From Nitrospirota bacterium (lineage in GTDB: Bacteria > Nitrospirota > Nitrospiria > Nitrospirales > UBA8639), in NCBI GenBank assembly GCA_003235785.1, contig QJYE01000063.1, positions 1 to 24,011 on the forward strand: a stretch of DNA of 24,011 nucleotides, in the 5' to 3' direction. Under the pieces are notes generated by a model. That model saw only the letters and a program-made list of their open reading frames with translations. It had not been told where the DNA came from and did not search any database. The translations under genes and the position numbers were made by a program. This document shows positions 15,045 to 22,714 of this stretch, piece by piece. Each line of letters starts with the position of its first letter. Within the stretch, counting starts at the first letter, position 1.

Positions 15045-15074
15045 GTGATAGCACACCGCTTGAATGGCTGTCAA
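15045..15074 (-). promoter_or_regulatory. Candidate sigma70 promoter for the two-gene unknown operon
   Basis: On the minus strand a perfect TTGACA (15069-15074) is followed after 18 bases by TATCAC (15045-15050, 4 of 6). It would give a leader of about 30 bases to ATG 15008. An inverted repeat ends 2 bases upstream of the -35 box, which suggests regulated use. Confidence 0.45.
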
Positions 15075-15075
15075 A

Positions 15076-15110
15076 AGTCCTCATGCAAATGACCTGAGGA
15101 CTGTGGTCCT
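15076..15110. repeat. Inverted-repeat array beside the -35 box (possible operator)
   Basis: AGTCCTCA (15076-15083) and TGAGGACT (15095-15102) form a perfect 8-bp dyad with an 11-base spacer, and a further GTCCT (15106-15110) makes a second dyad with the AGGAC of the right arm. Three half-sites of a GTCCT/AGGAC core therefore sit directly upstream of the promoter for the 72- and 388-residue genes. The binding protein is unknown; an RNA hairpin is an alternative but the array would lie outside the transcript. Confidence 0.45.
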
Positions 15111-15173
15111 AAGCAATAACCCAAATTGGAGTCCCTGTTGGTCAAATGGAGCATTTTTGGTTGGAATTTGTAA

Positions 15174-15214
15174 ATAAAAAATGCACGGACATGAAGGTAT
15201 TCACGTCCGTGCAT
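15174..15214 (-). terminator. Rho-independent terminator of the HemQ-like gene
   Basis: Arms 15181-15195 and 15200-15214 pair over 15 bases with one mismatch around a GGTA loop (plus strand). On the minus strand the hairpin is followed by TTTTTAT. It begins 48 bases past the stop codon of the chlorite-dismutase-family gene and insulates that gene from the operon beyond. Confidence 0.85.
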
Positions 15215-15262
15215 AGGAAAAACCGTCAAGGAATACTTGAATATCTGCGGATGACAGGGATG

Positions 15263-15970
15263 TTAGCCTCCCAATGTCTCCACCACTTCCTTCATATTTT
15301 TCATAATACAGGTGAAGATCGGAATATCTCGTTTTACATAGCGGCTACCTTCGGTTGAGCGCAATTCCATCACCAAGTCTAAGAAATCCTGTGGGGAGTC
15401 GGTTTCAAAGGCGACCACGAATTCCTGGTCATCCAAGCCAAAAGAATAGGTCGTGTTGAGTTTGACCGAAGGGTACTTGTGGCCGATTTCAATATGTTCA
15501 TCCATCATCCCTTGCCGGGCGGCTTTCGTGAGCAAATACCATTCTCTCGTTTTTTCAAACGGATAGACGAAGATATATTTTGCGCGGCCTGGCGTAATTT
15601 TTAATCGCCGGCTTTCTTGCCCTTCATGGACATGATTGTCTACGTATATCGACCGTTTTGTCATCGAAAGATAGGAGTAGGGGTTGGTCAGATATTGCCC
15701 CAACCCGGTGGCGAGAAGCTTTGAGCTCATTTCTTGGAACATTTCTAAGTCATAACTGATTCGCCATAACAAAAAGTCGCAATCCCCCCGGATGCCGGTT
15801 GTGGTATAAGGAACCACGATCACCTTGCCGTTATATTCTTCGGCGGCGCGGACAAATTCTTGTTTGCCCTGGTCTCGTACGTCTTTGGGGAGACGTCTCC
15901 ACAAAGGATCGACTTTATAAAAACTAAAGTTGACGAATTGTTGCTTGGCAGCCTCTTCGGCACCGGCCAT
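15263..15970 (-). CDS. Chlorite dismutase family haem protein, HemQ (coproheme decarboxylase)-like
   Basis: The 235-residue protein has the ferredoxin-like double repeat of the Cld/HemQ superfamily. Clear family motifs are YIFVYPFEKTREWYLL (132-147; Tyr136 corresponds to the YP tyrosine used by coproheme decarboxylases), MDEHIEIGHKYP (156-167; His159 is the likely proximal haem ligand) and YSFGLDDQEFVVAFE (175-189). True chlorite dismutases carry an Arg, and Firmicutes HemQ a Gln, 13 residues after the proximal His; here Asn172, or Leu171 if one gap is allowed, stands there, as in the HemQ-like group of actinobacteria and Thermus. Decarboxylation of coproheme to haem b is thus the best guess, and chlorite detoxification is less likely. 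GGGAGGTG supplies the SD. It has its own promoter and terminator. Confidence 0.87.
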   Translation of the reverse strand: MAGAEEAAKQQFVNFSFYKVDPLWRRLPKDVRDQGKQEFVRAAEEYNGKVIVVPYTTTGIRGDCDFLLWRISYDLEMFQEMSSKLLATGLGQYLTNPYSYLSMTKRSIYVDNHVHEGQESRRLKITPGRAKYIFVYPFEKTREWYLLTKAARQGMMDEHIEIGHKYPSVKLNTTYSFGLDDQEFVVAFETDSPQDFLDLVMELRSTEGSRYVKRDIPIFTCIMKNMKEVVETLGG

Positions 15971-16033
15971 AGTGGCACCTCCCGTAGAAAGAAAAACCTG
16001 TGTATTTTGAATGACTTAAAAAGAAAACTGAAG

Positions 16034-16063
16034 GTATTACCATCGACGCTGCAATCTTGTCAA
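16034..16063 (-). promoter_or_regulatory. Candidate promoter of the HemQ-like gene
   Basis: A perfect TTGACA on the minus strand (16058-16063) is followed after 18 bases by TAATAC (16034-16039, 3 of 6). The leader to ATG 15970 would be about 55 bases. The -10 is weak, so this is a suggestion only. Confidence 0.33.
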
Positions 16064-16209
16064 TGCGAAGGTACTCTGATGTTCCGTTTGTGGGGGGCCG
16101 ATCACGGAAGGATGAAGAACGAATCCTGAATGATTACACTTACAGTTAGGATGAGCGAATATTACGGGAGGAAGGTTAGAGTCCGTGGAGTTCTCGAAAG
16201 GGAAGCTTA

Positions 16210-16815
16210 GTGTATTGTAAATATGCCGGAAAACCACAATTTGCCGGAATCACGATGGTCTTAATGCTCGCTGTTCCCCTGAATGCGACGGCTATTCTCC
16301 AAGAGCCCACTCAAACGCAAGTCGAACAAGCCATCCATCGAGGAGTAGATTTTGCCAAAGAGCATCGTCCGCCCAATGAACTGTATTGGCATTTTGGTTC
16401 CACGAAACAATTTGAGCCCCAAGGGTTCCTGGTCACGAAAATGAGTGGCCTGGCTGTGATGTCCAGCCATTTTGCCTTACGGGGGGAGCGGCCTTCCGAT
16501 CAGGATATTCAGCGAGTCTTAGAAGAAGAGATGTTACAGGTAATCGTGACTGTCTTTGGAAGGACTCCAGACTTTGCGAGGGAGAGTTATCTCCTCATGA
16601 AGCAAGGCACGCAGGTGATTAAGCCGGATCGCATCCGCGTTGATGCCCATGCGCAGGCTGTAGGCCTGGTTGGCGAACGGACGATGTTTCGTGCCAAAAT
16701 CGTCGGATTCTTTTCCTATGGGGCACTTGAACCCGAATCAGGAGCGACCTTGTTGGTCTTTCCGGGTGAGGGTGGAGAGAGCACGTTTGACTTGGATTTT
16801 TCCACGTTGCCGTAA
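16210..16815 (+). CDS. Exported protein of unknown function, 201 residues
   Basis: I do not recognise this family. GTG 16210, preceded by AAAGGGAAG, starts a signal peptide with basic residues (K4, K8), a hydrophobic core (ITMVLMLAVPL) and a likely cleavage site after NATA at residue 28. The mature part of about 173 residues begins with a helix (TQVEQAIHRGVDFAKEH), contains ELYWHFGS and QGFLVTKMSGLAVMSSHFAL, and ends with a beta-rich part (LLVFPGEGGESTFDLDF). The upstream frame is closed by a TAG at 16208-16210, so no longer start is possible. It is divergent from the HemQ-like gene and lies 38 bases before cinA, possibly on one transcript with it. A periplasmic or outer-membrane location is inferred. 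Confidence 0.75.
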   Translation: MYCKYAGKPQFAGITMVLMLAVPLNATAILQEPTQTQVEQAIHRGVDFAKEHRPPNELYWHFGSTKQFEPQGFLVTKMSGLAVMSSHFALRGERPSDQDIQRVLEEEMLQVIVTVFGRTPDFARESYLLMKQGTQVIKPDRIRVDAHAQAVGLVGERTMFRAKIVGFFSYGALEPESGATLLVFPGEGGESTFDLDFSTLP

Positions 16816-16853
16816 ATGAATGGTATGAATCACCTCAGGGGCTCATTCCCAAA

Positions 16854-18134
16854 ATGAAGCCGTTCCGTGCGGATATCCTTGCCATCGGGTCGGAATTGCT
16901 GCATGGGGGGCGTGTTGACAGTAATTCTATTTTTATCGCAGAGATGTTAGCGCATTGCGGCATTCGAGTGGGCAGAAAAATTTCCCTGAGTGATGAACAA
17001 GGTGATATTCAAAAGGCCCTCCGGGCTTCTTCTCGCCAAGCCGATGTGGTGATTGTGATGGGTGGCCTTGGGTCAACCGTTGATGATCGCACGCGTGAGG
17101 CTGTAGCCACCGTTTTTAGTCGTCCCTTGGCGATTCGTAGGAAAGCCATTCAGATTCTTAGCAGGCAAGTCCAACGCCGTGGCCGAACCGTGACGCCATT
17201 GCTCACCAAGCAAGCGCTCATTCCATCAGGTGCCACGGTCCTGGACAATCTAGTTGGAACCGCACCAGGGTTCTACGTCCAGGAGGGAAATGCTCATATT
17301 TTTGCTCTTCCCGGAGTGCCGCGTGAAGCCAGGGCTATGATGGAACTGCAGGTTCAACCCATTCTGAAAAGAAAGCTGCGGGCGACCGTGTTTCTCTGGT
17401 CGCATGCCTTCAATACCATGGGGTTGCCGGAAACTGAGATTCAGCAGCAGATCTCGTCCTTATTTCACCCATCTTCAGCTATTGACTTGAGTTTGTTGGC
17501 CTCAACAAAAGGGGTGAAGGTGACGCTGAGCTGTTGGCGCCCAAAGAATCAACAATCGATTCAACCTCATAAAACCACGGATTTCCCGGAAGGGAAGATT
17601 CTCATACAACGAATCCAAGAGGCGCTAGAGCCCTGGCTGTTTTCTGAAGGTGAAGAAACCATGGAAGAAGTGGTTGGCCGTTTGTTGACTTCCCGCCAGT
17701 GGACGCTGGCATTAGCCGAATCCTGTACGGGCGGGCTCATTGCCCATCGCCTCACCGACGTGCCGGGGAGTTCCGCCTATCTGGATCGTGGGTTGGTCAC
17801 CTACAGCAATAAGGCCAAACAGGAATTATTAGGGGTCTCTCCTGCGCTCTTGCGTAAACATGGTGCGGTCAGTGGGCAAGTGGCAGAGGCCATGGCCAAG
17901 GGGATTCGAGTGAAAAGCCACGTGGATCTTGCCGTGAGTGTCACAGGGATCGCAGGTCCTGGCGGGGGCTCGGCAAAGAAACCCGTAGGCCTGGTGTATA
18001 TGGCGATTGATGGGCCTCAGGGATGCCAGTCACAGCGCTGCCAGTTTTGGGGAGATCGCGCCGAGATCAAGTTTCGTTCGTCCCAAGCTGCGTTGAATAT
18101 GATTCGTCGATATTTGCTTCAACCCCACGGCTAA
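16854..18134 (+). CDS. cinA: CinA family protein (nicotinamide-nucleotide amidohydrolase)
   Basis: The N-terminal molybdopterin-binding-like (COG1058) domain, about 1-170, has AIGSELLHGGRVDSNS, VIVMGGLGSTVDDRT and IFALPGVPREAR. A linker domain follows, and the C-terminal PncC domain (about 265-420) has LALAESCTGGLIAHRLTDVP, GLVTYSNKAKQELLGV, VSGQVAEAMAKG and SVTGIAGPGGGS. PncC converts nicotinamide mononucleotide to nicotinic acid mononucleotide in NAD salvage; the N-terminal domain has been linked to ADP-ribose pyrophosphatase activity. Length (426) is that of full CinA. GGLGST replaces the more usual GGLGPT. The SD is weak. thpR follows after 10 bases and recA after that, a well-known grouping. 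Confidence 0.95.
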   Translation: MKPFRADILAIGSELLHGGRVDSNSIFIAEMLAHCGIRVGRKISLSDEQGDIQKALRASSRQADVVIVMGGLGSTVDDRTREAVATVFSRPLAIRRKAIQILSRQVQRRGRTVTPLLTKQALIPSGATVLDNLVGTAPGFYVQEGNAHIFALPGVPREARAMMELQVQPILKRKLRATVFLWSHAFNTMGLPETEIQQQISSLFHPSSAIDLSLLASTKGVKVTLSCWRPKNQQSIQPHKTTDFPEGKILIQRIQEALEPWLFSEGEETMEEVVGRLLTSRQWTLALAESCTGGLIAHRLTDVPGSSAYLDRGLVTYSNKAKQELLGVSPALLRKHGAVSGQVAEAMAKGIRVKSHVDLAVSVTGIAGPGGGSAKKPVGLVYMAIDGPQGCQSQRCQFWGDRAEIKFRSSQAALNMIRRYLLQPHG

Positions 18135-18144
18135 ATCTTCCCGT

Positions 18145-18729
18145 ATGATCCGAGCATTTTTAGCAATAGAACTTTCGTCTAGTATTCGAGAGAAAATTTC
18201 CTCTTTACAACAAGAACTCAAAAAGACCCTGCCGCCGATCAATTGGGTTCGACCCGAATCGATTCATCTGACTTTGAAGTTTCTGGGGTATGTGGAGCCA
18301 TCACGCATTTCCCAACTCTTATTAGCGCTTGAACGGATAGGAACAACGCAACACGGATTTTCGATTGAGGTGCAAGGAGTGGGCGTCTTCCCCCACGTTA
18401 AACATCCCAGAATATTATGGGTGGGGGTCACTGATAAGACGCACGCCTTACAGGAGTTAGTCTTGGAAATTGAAGCGACATTAGAACCCCTAGGGTTCAC
18501 CCCTGAAGAGAAACCCTATCATCCCCATCTAACCCTGGCTCGAATAAAACGTGACAATACCAGAGTTGGGGCAGCACTTTTGGAAAGCGGCGTGTTAGAA
18601 CGTGAACCACATCTTGGCATATTAACGGTTGATCGCTTGACGCTCTTTCAAAGTGACCTCGATTCGACCGGAGCCACCTATACCCCATTGGGGGCTGTCC
18701 TACTAGCTCCACATAACCCAGGGCTGTAA
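18145..18729 (+). CDS. thpR: RNA 2',3'-cyclic 3'-phosphodiesterase (LigT family)
   Basis: This is a two-histidine (2H) phosphoesterase that opens 2',3'-cyclic phosphates at RNA ends; the E. coli enzyme was first known as a 2'-5' RNA ligase. Both catalytic H-x-T-x motifs are present, HLTL at 41-44 and HLTL at 128-131, in their usual contexts (ESIHLTLKFLG and YHPHLTLARI). The N-terminus RAFLAIEL is typical. The protein has 194 residues, normal for the family. It starts 10 bases after cinA with no obvious SD, so translation may be coupled. Its position between cinA and recA is common in bacteria. Confidence 0.94.
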   Translation: MIRAFLAIELSSSIREKISSLQQELKKTLPPINWVRPESIHLTLKFLGYVEPSRISQLLLALERIGTTQHGFSIEVQGVGVFPHVKHPRILWVGVTDKTHALQELVLEIEATLEPLGFTPEEKPYHPHLTLARIKRDNTRVGAALLESGVLEREPHLGILTVDRLTLFQSDLDSTGATYTPLGAVLLAPHNPGL

Positions 18730-18750
18730 ACCCAAGGCCGAAGAAAGGCA

Positions 18751-18779
18751 TTTACCTGTTTGGGTGTGTCGGGTAAGAT
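18751..18779 (+). promoter_or_regulatory. Candidate recA promoter
   Basis: TTTACC (18751-18756) and TAAGAT (18774-18779) are 17 bases apart, each 4 of 6 against sigma70 consensus. Transcription would begin near 18786, about 37 bases before ATG 18823. I found no E. coli-type SOS box here, and the boxes are weak. Confidence 0.3.
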
Positions 18780-18793
18780 AGCCACACCTTTTT
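18763..18793 (+). terminator. Weak terminator candidate between thpR and recA
   Basis: GGTGTG (18763-18768) pairs with CACACC (18783-18788), followed at once by TTTTT (18789-18793). The stem is only 6 bp and the loop 14 bases, and the candidate overlaps the proposed recA -10 box. It might end part of the cinA-thpR transcript. Confidence 0.3.
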
Positions 18794-18822
18794 CTCATTG
18801 ATTTTGAACCAAAGGAATGCCC

Positions 18823-19920
18823 ATGGCCGATCGCACCGCTTCACAAAAAGAGACCGCCAAAGACGGAAAAAAACAAGCATTAGATTTAGCCCTCACCCAA
18901 ATTGAAAAGCAATTTGGCAAAGGGGCGATCATGAAATTGGGCGGCACAGAAGGTCCTGCCGATGTTCCAGCGATCTCAACGGGTTCGTTGGCCCTCGATA
19001 TGGCTCTAGGAATTGGTGGATTGCCGAGAGGTCGGGTGATTGAAATCTACGGGCCTGAGTCTTCAGGAAAGACCACCTTGTGTTTACATGCCATTGCTGA
19101 AGCCCAAAAAACCGGCGGAGCGGCTGCGTTTATTGATGCCGAGCATGCCTTAGATATTTCCTATGCCAAAAAACTCGGGGTACAAACTGATGACCTGTTG
19201 GTCGCCCAGCCAGATACCGGGGAGCAGGCGTTGGAAATTGCCGAAACCCTCGTTCGGAGTGGAGCCTTAGATATTATTGTGGTGGATTCGGTGGCAGCCC
19301 TGGTTCCGCGAGCAGAAATCGAGGGGGAAATGGGCGATTCCCATATGGGGCTACAAGCCCGGTTGATGTCGCAGGCGTTGCGGAAATTAACCGGGGCCAT
19401 TTCCAAATCGCAAACCGCCTTGATCTTTATCAACCAGATTCGGATGAAAATCGGGGTGATGTTCGGGAATCCTGAGACTACGACCGGTGGCAATGCCTTA
19501 AAATTTTACTCCTCGGTCCGGTTAGATATTCGCCGGATCGAATCCATTAAAGAAGGGCAGGACGTCATGGGTAGCCGGGTGCGCGTCAAAGTGGTCAAAA
19601 ATAAAATGGCGCCGCCCTTTAAACAGGCTGAATTTGATGTCATGTTCGCCGAAGGCATTTCCAAAGTTGGTGAACTGGTGGATCTTGGAGTGGACCGTCG
19701 AATCATAGATAAGGCCGGGGCATGGTATTCCTATAAGGAGGAGCGGTTAGGCCAGGGACGGGAAGCCGTAAAAACGTTTCTCAAAAATAATCCCGATATT
19801 GCTGAGACCATTGCCACGCAAATTCGAGAAAGCTTTGGCTTAGTGGCGAGTCCTAAAGACGAGCAGCCTGCAAACGCTTCTCGTGCCGAATCCAAAAAAC
19901 CGGCGGGTGCCAAATCTTGA
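18823..19920 (+). CDS. recA: Recombinase A
   Basis: RecA forms ATP-dependent filaments on single-stranded DNA, drives strand exchange and stimulates LexA-type self-cleavage. The Walker A motif GPESSGKTT is at 77-85, the Walker B strand is LDIIVVDSVAALVPRAEIEG, and the L2 region reads NQIRMKIGVMFGNPETTTGG. The N-terminal LTQIEKQFGKGAIMKLG helix is typical. The C-terminal tail is Ala/Lys-rich rather than strongly acidic. I start at ATG 18823 because AAAGGA (18811-18816) lies 6 bases before it; ATG 18817 directly abuts the SD and would add Met-Pro. 365 residues, normal length. alaS follows after 54 bases with no recX between. Confidence 0.98.
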   Translation: MADRTASQKETAKDGKKQALDLALTQIEKQFGKGAIMKLGGTEGPADVPAISTGSLALDMALGIGGLPRGRVIEIYGPESSGKTTLCLHAIAEAQKTGGAAAFIDAEHALDISYAKKLGVQTDDLLVAQPDTGEQALEIAETLVRSGALDIIVVDSVAALVPRAEIEGEMGDSHMGLQARLMSQALRKLTGAISKSQTALIFINQIRMKIGVMFGNPETTTGGNALKFYSSVRLDIRRIESIKEGQDVMGSRVRVKVVKNKMAPPFKQAEFDVMFAEGISKVGELVDLGVDRRIIDKAGAWYSYKEERLGQGREAVKTFLKNNPDIAETIATQIRESFGLVASPKDEQPANASRAESKKPAGAKS

Positions 19921-19974
19921 CCGAGCCCATGATGTTGATTCTCTTAACCATAATTTGAATCGGATGGTTCTCCA

Positions 19975-22620
19975 ATGATTGCGACTTCTCTTGAACTGCG
20001 TCAGGCCTTTCTCGATTATTTTGTGGATCGAGGGCATACAGCGGTACCCAGTGCGCCGTTGATTCCGCAGGCAGATCCTACGCTCCTCTTTACCAACGCC
20101 GGGATGAATCAATTTAAGCGGGTCTTTCTGGGTGAAGACTCCCGTCCCTATGGTCGGGCCGTCTCCATTCAAAAATGCATGAGGGCCGGTGGCAAACATA
20201 ATGATCTGGAGAATGTGGGCTTTACGCGTCGCCATCATACGTTTTTTGAAATGTTGGGAAATTTTTCTTTTGGAGATTATTTCAAAAAAGATGCCATTGC
20301 GTTTGGGTGGGAATTTCTCACCAAGGTGGCAGAGCTTCCAGCTGATCGCTTGTGGGTGACCGTCTTCCGAGATGATCAGGAAGCCTATGATCTCTGGCGA
20401 AAAGACATGGGCGTGTCCGAGAACCGACTGGCCCGTCTTGATGAAAAAGACAACTTCTGGCAGATGGGCGACACGGGGCCATGCGGTCCCTGTTCGGAAA
20501 TTTTAATTGATCAGGGTGAAGCCTTCGGGTGCGGACGGCCCGCGTGCGCCGTCGGGTGCGATTGCGACCGGTACTTGGAAATTTGGAATTTGGTGTTTAT
20601 GCAGTTTGATCGAGATTCGTCCGGCACGTTAAATCCACTTCCCAAGCCCAGCATTGATACGGGCATGGGCTTAGAACGTCTCGCTGCCGTCACGCAAGGT
20701 GTCTCGTCTAATTATGACAGCGATGTGTTTCGACCGCTGTTAGAAAGCATTGCCAAGGGAACCGGCAAGGAATATGGGAAAGCGACCAATTCGGATCGAT
20801 CCATGCGAGTGATTGCCGATCATGTCCGAGCCATGACCTTTCTTATTACCGATGGTGTGTTGCCGTCGAATGAAGGTCGCGGCTATGTCCTGCGGCGCAT
20901 CATGCGTCGGGCGGCGCGACATGGGCGCATGCTTGGGATGGAGCGGGAGTTCCTCTATGAATTAGTGCCAACAGTCGTGACCCAAATGGGGGCTACCTAT
21001 CCGGAGCTTCGACAGATGGCGGATACGGTGGCAGAAGTGGTGCAAGGGGAAGAGGGACGGTTCATCGGCACATTGGAGCAGGCCTCACCTCTTCTCAATC
21101 AAATCCTGCAGGAAACCAAACAGCAGGGTAAGGCCCAAGTTTCCGGTGATGCGGTGTTTAAACTGTACGATACCTATGGTTTCCCGCTGGACTTGGTAGA
21201 GGATGCTGCCAAAGAAGAAGGCCTGGAGCTGGATCATGTGGGATATAAGGTGGCGTTGGAGGAACAACGGGAGCGAGCCAGAAAAACAGCCAAGTTTACG
21301 CAAGCCGCATCACGGACGGACGTGGTCAAATCAATCGAACAGTTTCCCGTGACGCAGTTTGTGGGCTACACCCGTCAGCAGACTCAAGGCACGCTGTTAG
21401 CCATGGTCAAGGACGAACAGGTGGTGGCCGAATCTCAGCAAGGGGACGAAGTCGAGTTTCTGCTGGATACGACGCCCTTTTATCCGGAAGGCGGTGGGCA
21501 GGTTGGTGATCAGGGGACTTTGGTCGGGCCCTCAGCCAGAATTCGCATCTACGACACGACGAAAATCGCGAAGGGATGGTTTCTTCATAAGGGTCAAGTG
21601 CTGGAGGGCAGCATACGAACGGGTGATCACGTCACGGCTACGGTGAATAGTGGATTACGGGCCGATGCCGCGCGCAATCATACGGCTACCCATTTGATGC
21701 ATGCGGCTTTGCGGGAAATTCTCGGTCCACATGTCAAGCAACATGGTTCACTGGTCGGCCCCAACCGGTTGCGGTTTGATTTCTCGCATTTTAGAGGATT
21801 GGCCCCTCGCCAAATGGAAGACATTGAAAATTTGGTGAATGAACAAATCCGGCAGAACACGTTGGTGCAATCTGAAGAAATGGGCATTCAAGATGCGTTA
21901 GGGCGTGGAGCTTTAGCGTTCTTTGGTGATAAATACGGGGATCAAGTGCGCGTCGTGGAGATTGGGGAATTTAGCAAGGAATTATGTGGAGGCACGCATT
22001 GCCATCGCACCGGGGATGTGGGCCTTTTTCGTTTGATATCCGAAGGGGGGGTGGCTGCCGGGGTGCGACGGATTGAAGCCTTAACCGGCAATGGAGCCCT
22101 CCACTACGAACAACAGCGAGAGGGGGAATGGCGGGAGTTAGCGGGCTTACTCAAGACCAGTCCTCAGGAAGTCGTCGAAAAGACCAAAAAATTATTAGCT
22201 ACGCTCAAAGACACTGAGCGGGCGCTGGAACAAGCCAAACAAAAAGCGTTGGATCAGCAAGGGGCCGGACAAGAGGCGACGATTCGAGACGTCAATGGTG
22301 TACCGGTTCTCGTTCAACGAATCGACGGGCTCAACATACAGGATCTACGCACCTTTTCTGATAAACTACGGAATAAGGTGGAGTCCGGCTTGTTGGTGTT
22401 GGGTTCAGCGCACGAAGGCAAAGTGGCCTTGCTTGTCATCGTGGGGAAAGAACGGGCCAAGCAATTACCGGCTGGCAAGCTTGCTCAACACATCGCACAA
22501 TTTGTGGGTGGGTCTGGTGGGGGAAGACCCGATATGGCGCAAGCCGGAGGCAATCAACCAGAGCATCTGGATATGGCGTTGGATAAAGTTTACGAATATG
22601 TAGCCACCCAGCTTGGTTGA
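19975..22620 (+). CDS. alaS: Alanyl-tRNA synthetase
   Basis: AlaRS charges tRNA-Ala and edits mischarged Ser and Gly. The class II catalytic core at the N-terminus shows LLFTNAGMNQFKRVFLG (about 38-54), RHHTFFEMLGNFSFGDYF and GMGLERLAAV. The editing domain carries the zinc-binding residues of HTATH (His569, His573) and CGGTHC (Cys671, His675). The C-terminal DHHA1 domain ends with GGSGGGRPDMAQAGG. The protein has 881 residues, full length for the family. A Cys-rich insert (CGRPACAVGCDC) in the aminoacylation part is seen in many non-enterobacterial AlaRS. The SD is weak. It follows recA on the same strand, a frequent pairing. Confidence 0.99.
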   Translation: MIATSLELRQAFLDYFVDRGHTAVPSAPLIPQADPTLLFTNAGMNQFKRVFLGEDSRPYGRAVSIQKCMRAGGKHNDLENVGFTRRHHTFFEMLGNFSFGDYFKKDAIAFGWEFLTKVAELPADRLWVTVFRDDQEAYDLWRKDMGVSENRLARLDEKDNFWQMGDTGPCGPCSEILIDQGEAFGCGRPACAVGCDCDRYLEIWNLVFMQFDRDSSGTLNPLPKPSIDTGMGLERLAAVTQGVSSNYDSDVFRPLLESIAKGTGKEYGKATNSDRSMRVIADHVRAMTFLITDGVLPSNEGRGYVLRRIMRRAARHGRMLGMEREFLYELVPTVVTQMGATYPELRQMADTVAEVVQGEEGRFIGTLEQASPLLNQILQETKQQGKAQVSGDAVFKLYDTYGFPLDLVEDAAKEEGLELDHVGYKVALEEQRERARKTAKFTQAASRTDVVKSIEQFPVTQFVGYTRQQTQGTLLAMVKDEQVVAESQQGDEVEFLLDTTPFYPEGGGQVGDQGTLVGPSARIRIYDTTKIAKGWFLHKGQVLEGSIRTGDHVTATVNSGLRADAARNHTATHLMHAALREILGPHVKQHGSLVGPNRLRFDFSHFRGLAPRQMEDIENLVNEQIRQNTLVQSEEMGIQDALGRGALAFFGDKYGDQVRVVEIGEFSKELCGGTHCHRTGDVGLFRLISEGGVAAGVRRIEALTGNGALHYEQQREGEWRELAGLLKTSPQEVVEKTKKLLATLKDTERALEQAKQKALDQQGAGQEATIRDVNGVPVLVQRIDGLNIQDLRTFSDKLRNKVESGLLVLGSAHEGKVALLVIVGKERAKQLPAGKLAQHIAQFVGGSGGGRPDMAQAGGNQPEHLDMALDKVYEYVATQLG

Positions 22621-22714
22621 TGACGAAGAGCCGGAGTGTGCTCCGTGATTTTCCCAATCAAACTTTCCTCATGAAGAACCGACAAGGATCTCATGAAGGG
22701 GAGGAGTTAGTAAG

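Noticed and set aside
15263..15970. Calling the Cld-family gene a true chlorite dismutase
   Set aside because: The distal Arg typical of active chlorite dismutases is not at the expected place, and the motifs fit HemQ-like proteins better.
18730..18822. LexA/SOS box before recA
   Set aside because: No CTGT-N8-ACAG or CGAAC-N4-GTTCG type sequence is present in the interval; a lineage-specific box cannot be excluded by eye.
19840..20238. 132-codon minus-strand frame spanning the recA end and alaS start
   Set aside because: It is antisense to two certain genes and its sequence is low-complexity basic with no recognisable motif.
22632..22650. CGGAG/CTCCG hairpin after alaS as a terminator
   Set aside because: The stem is only 5 bp and the following TGATTTTCCC is a poor T-tract; alaS and mltG may be co-transcribed.
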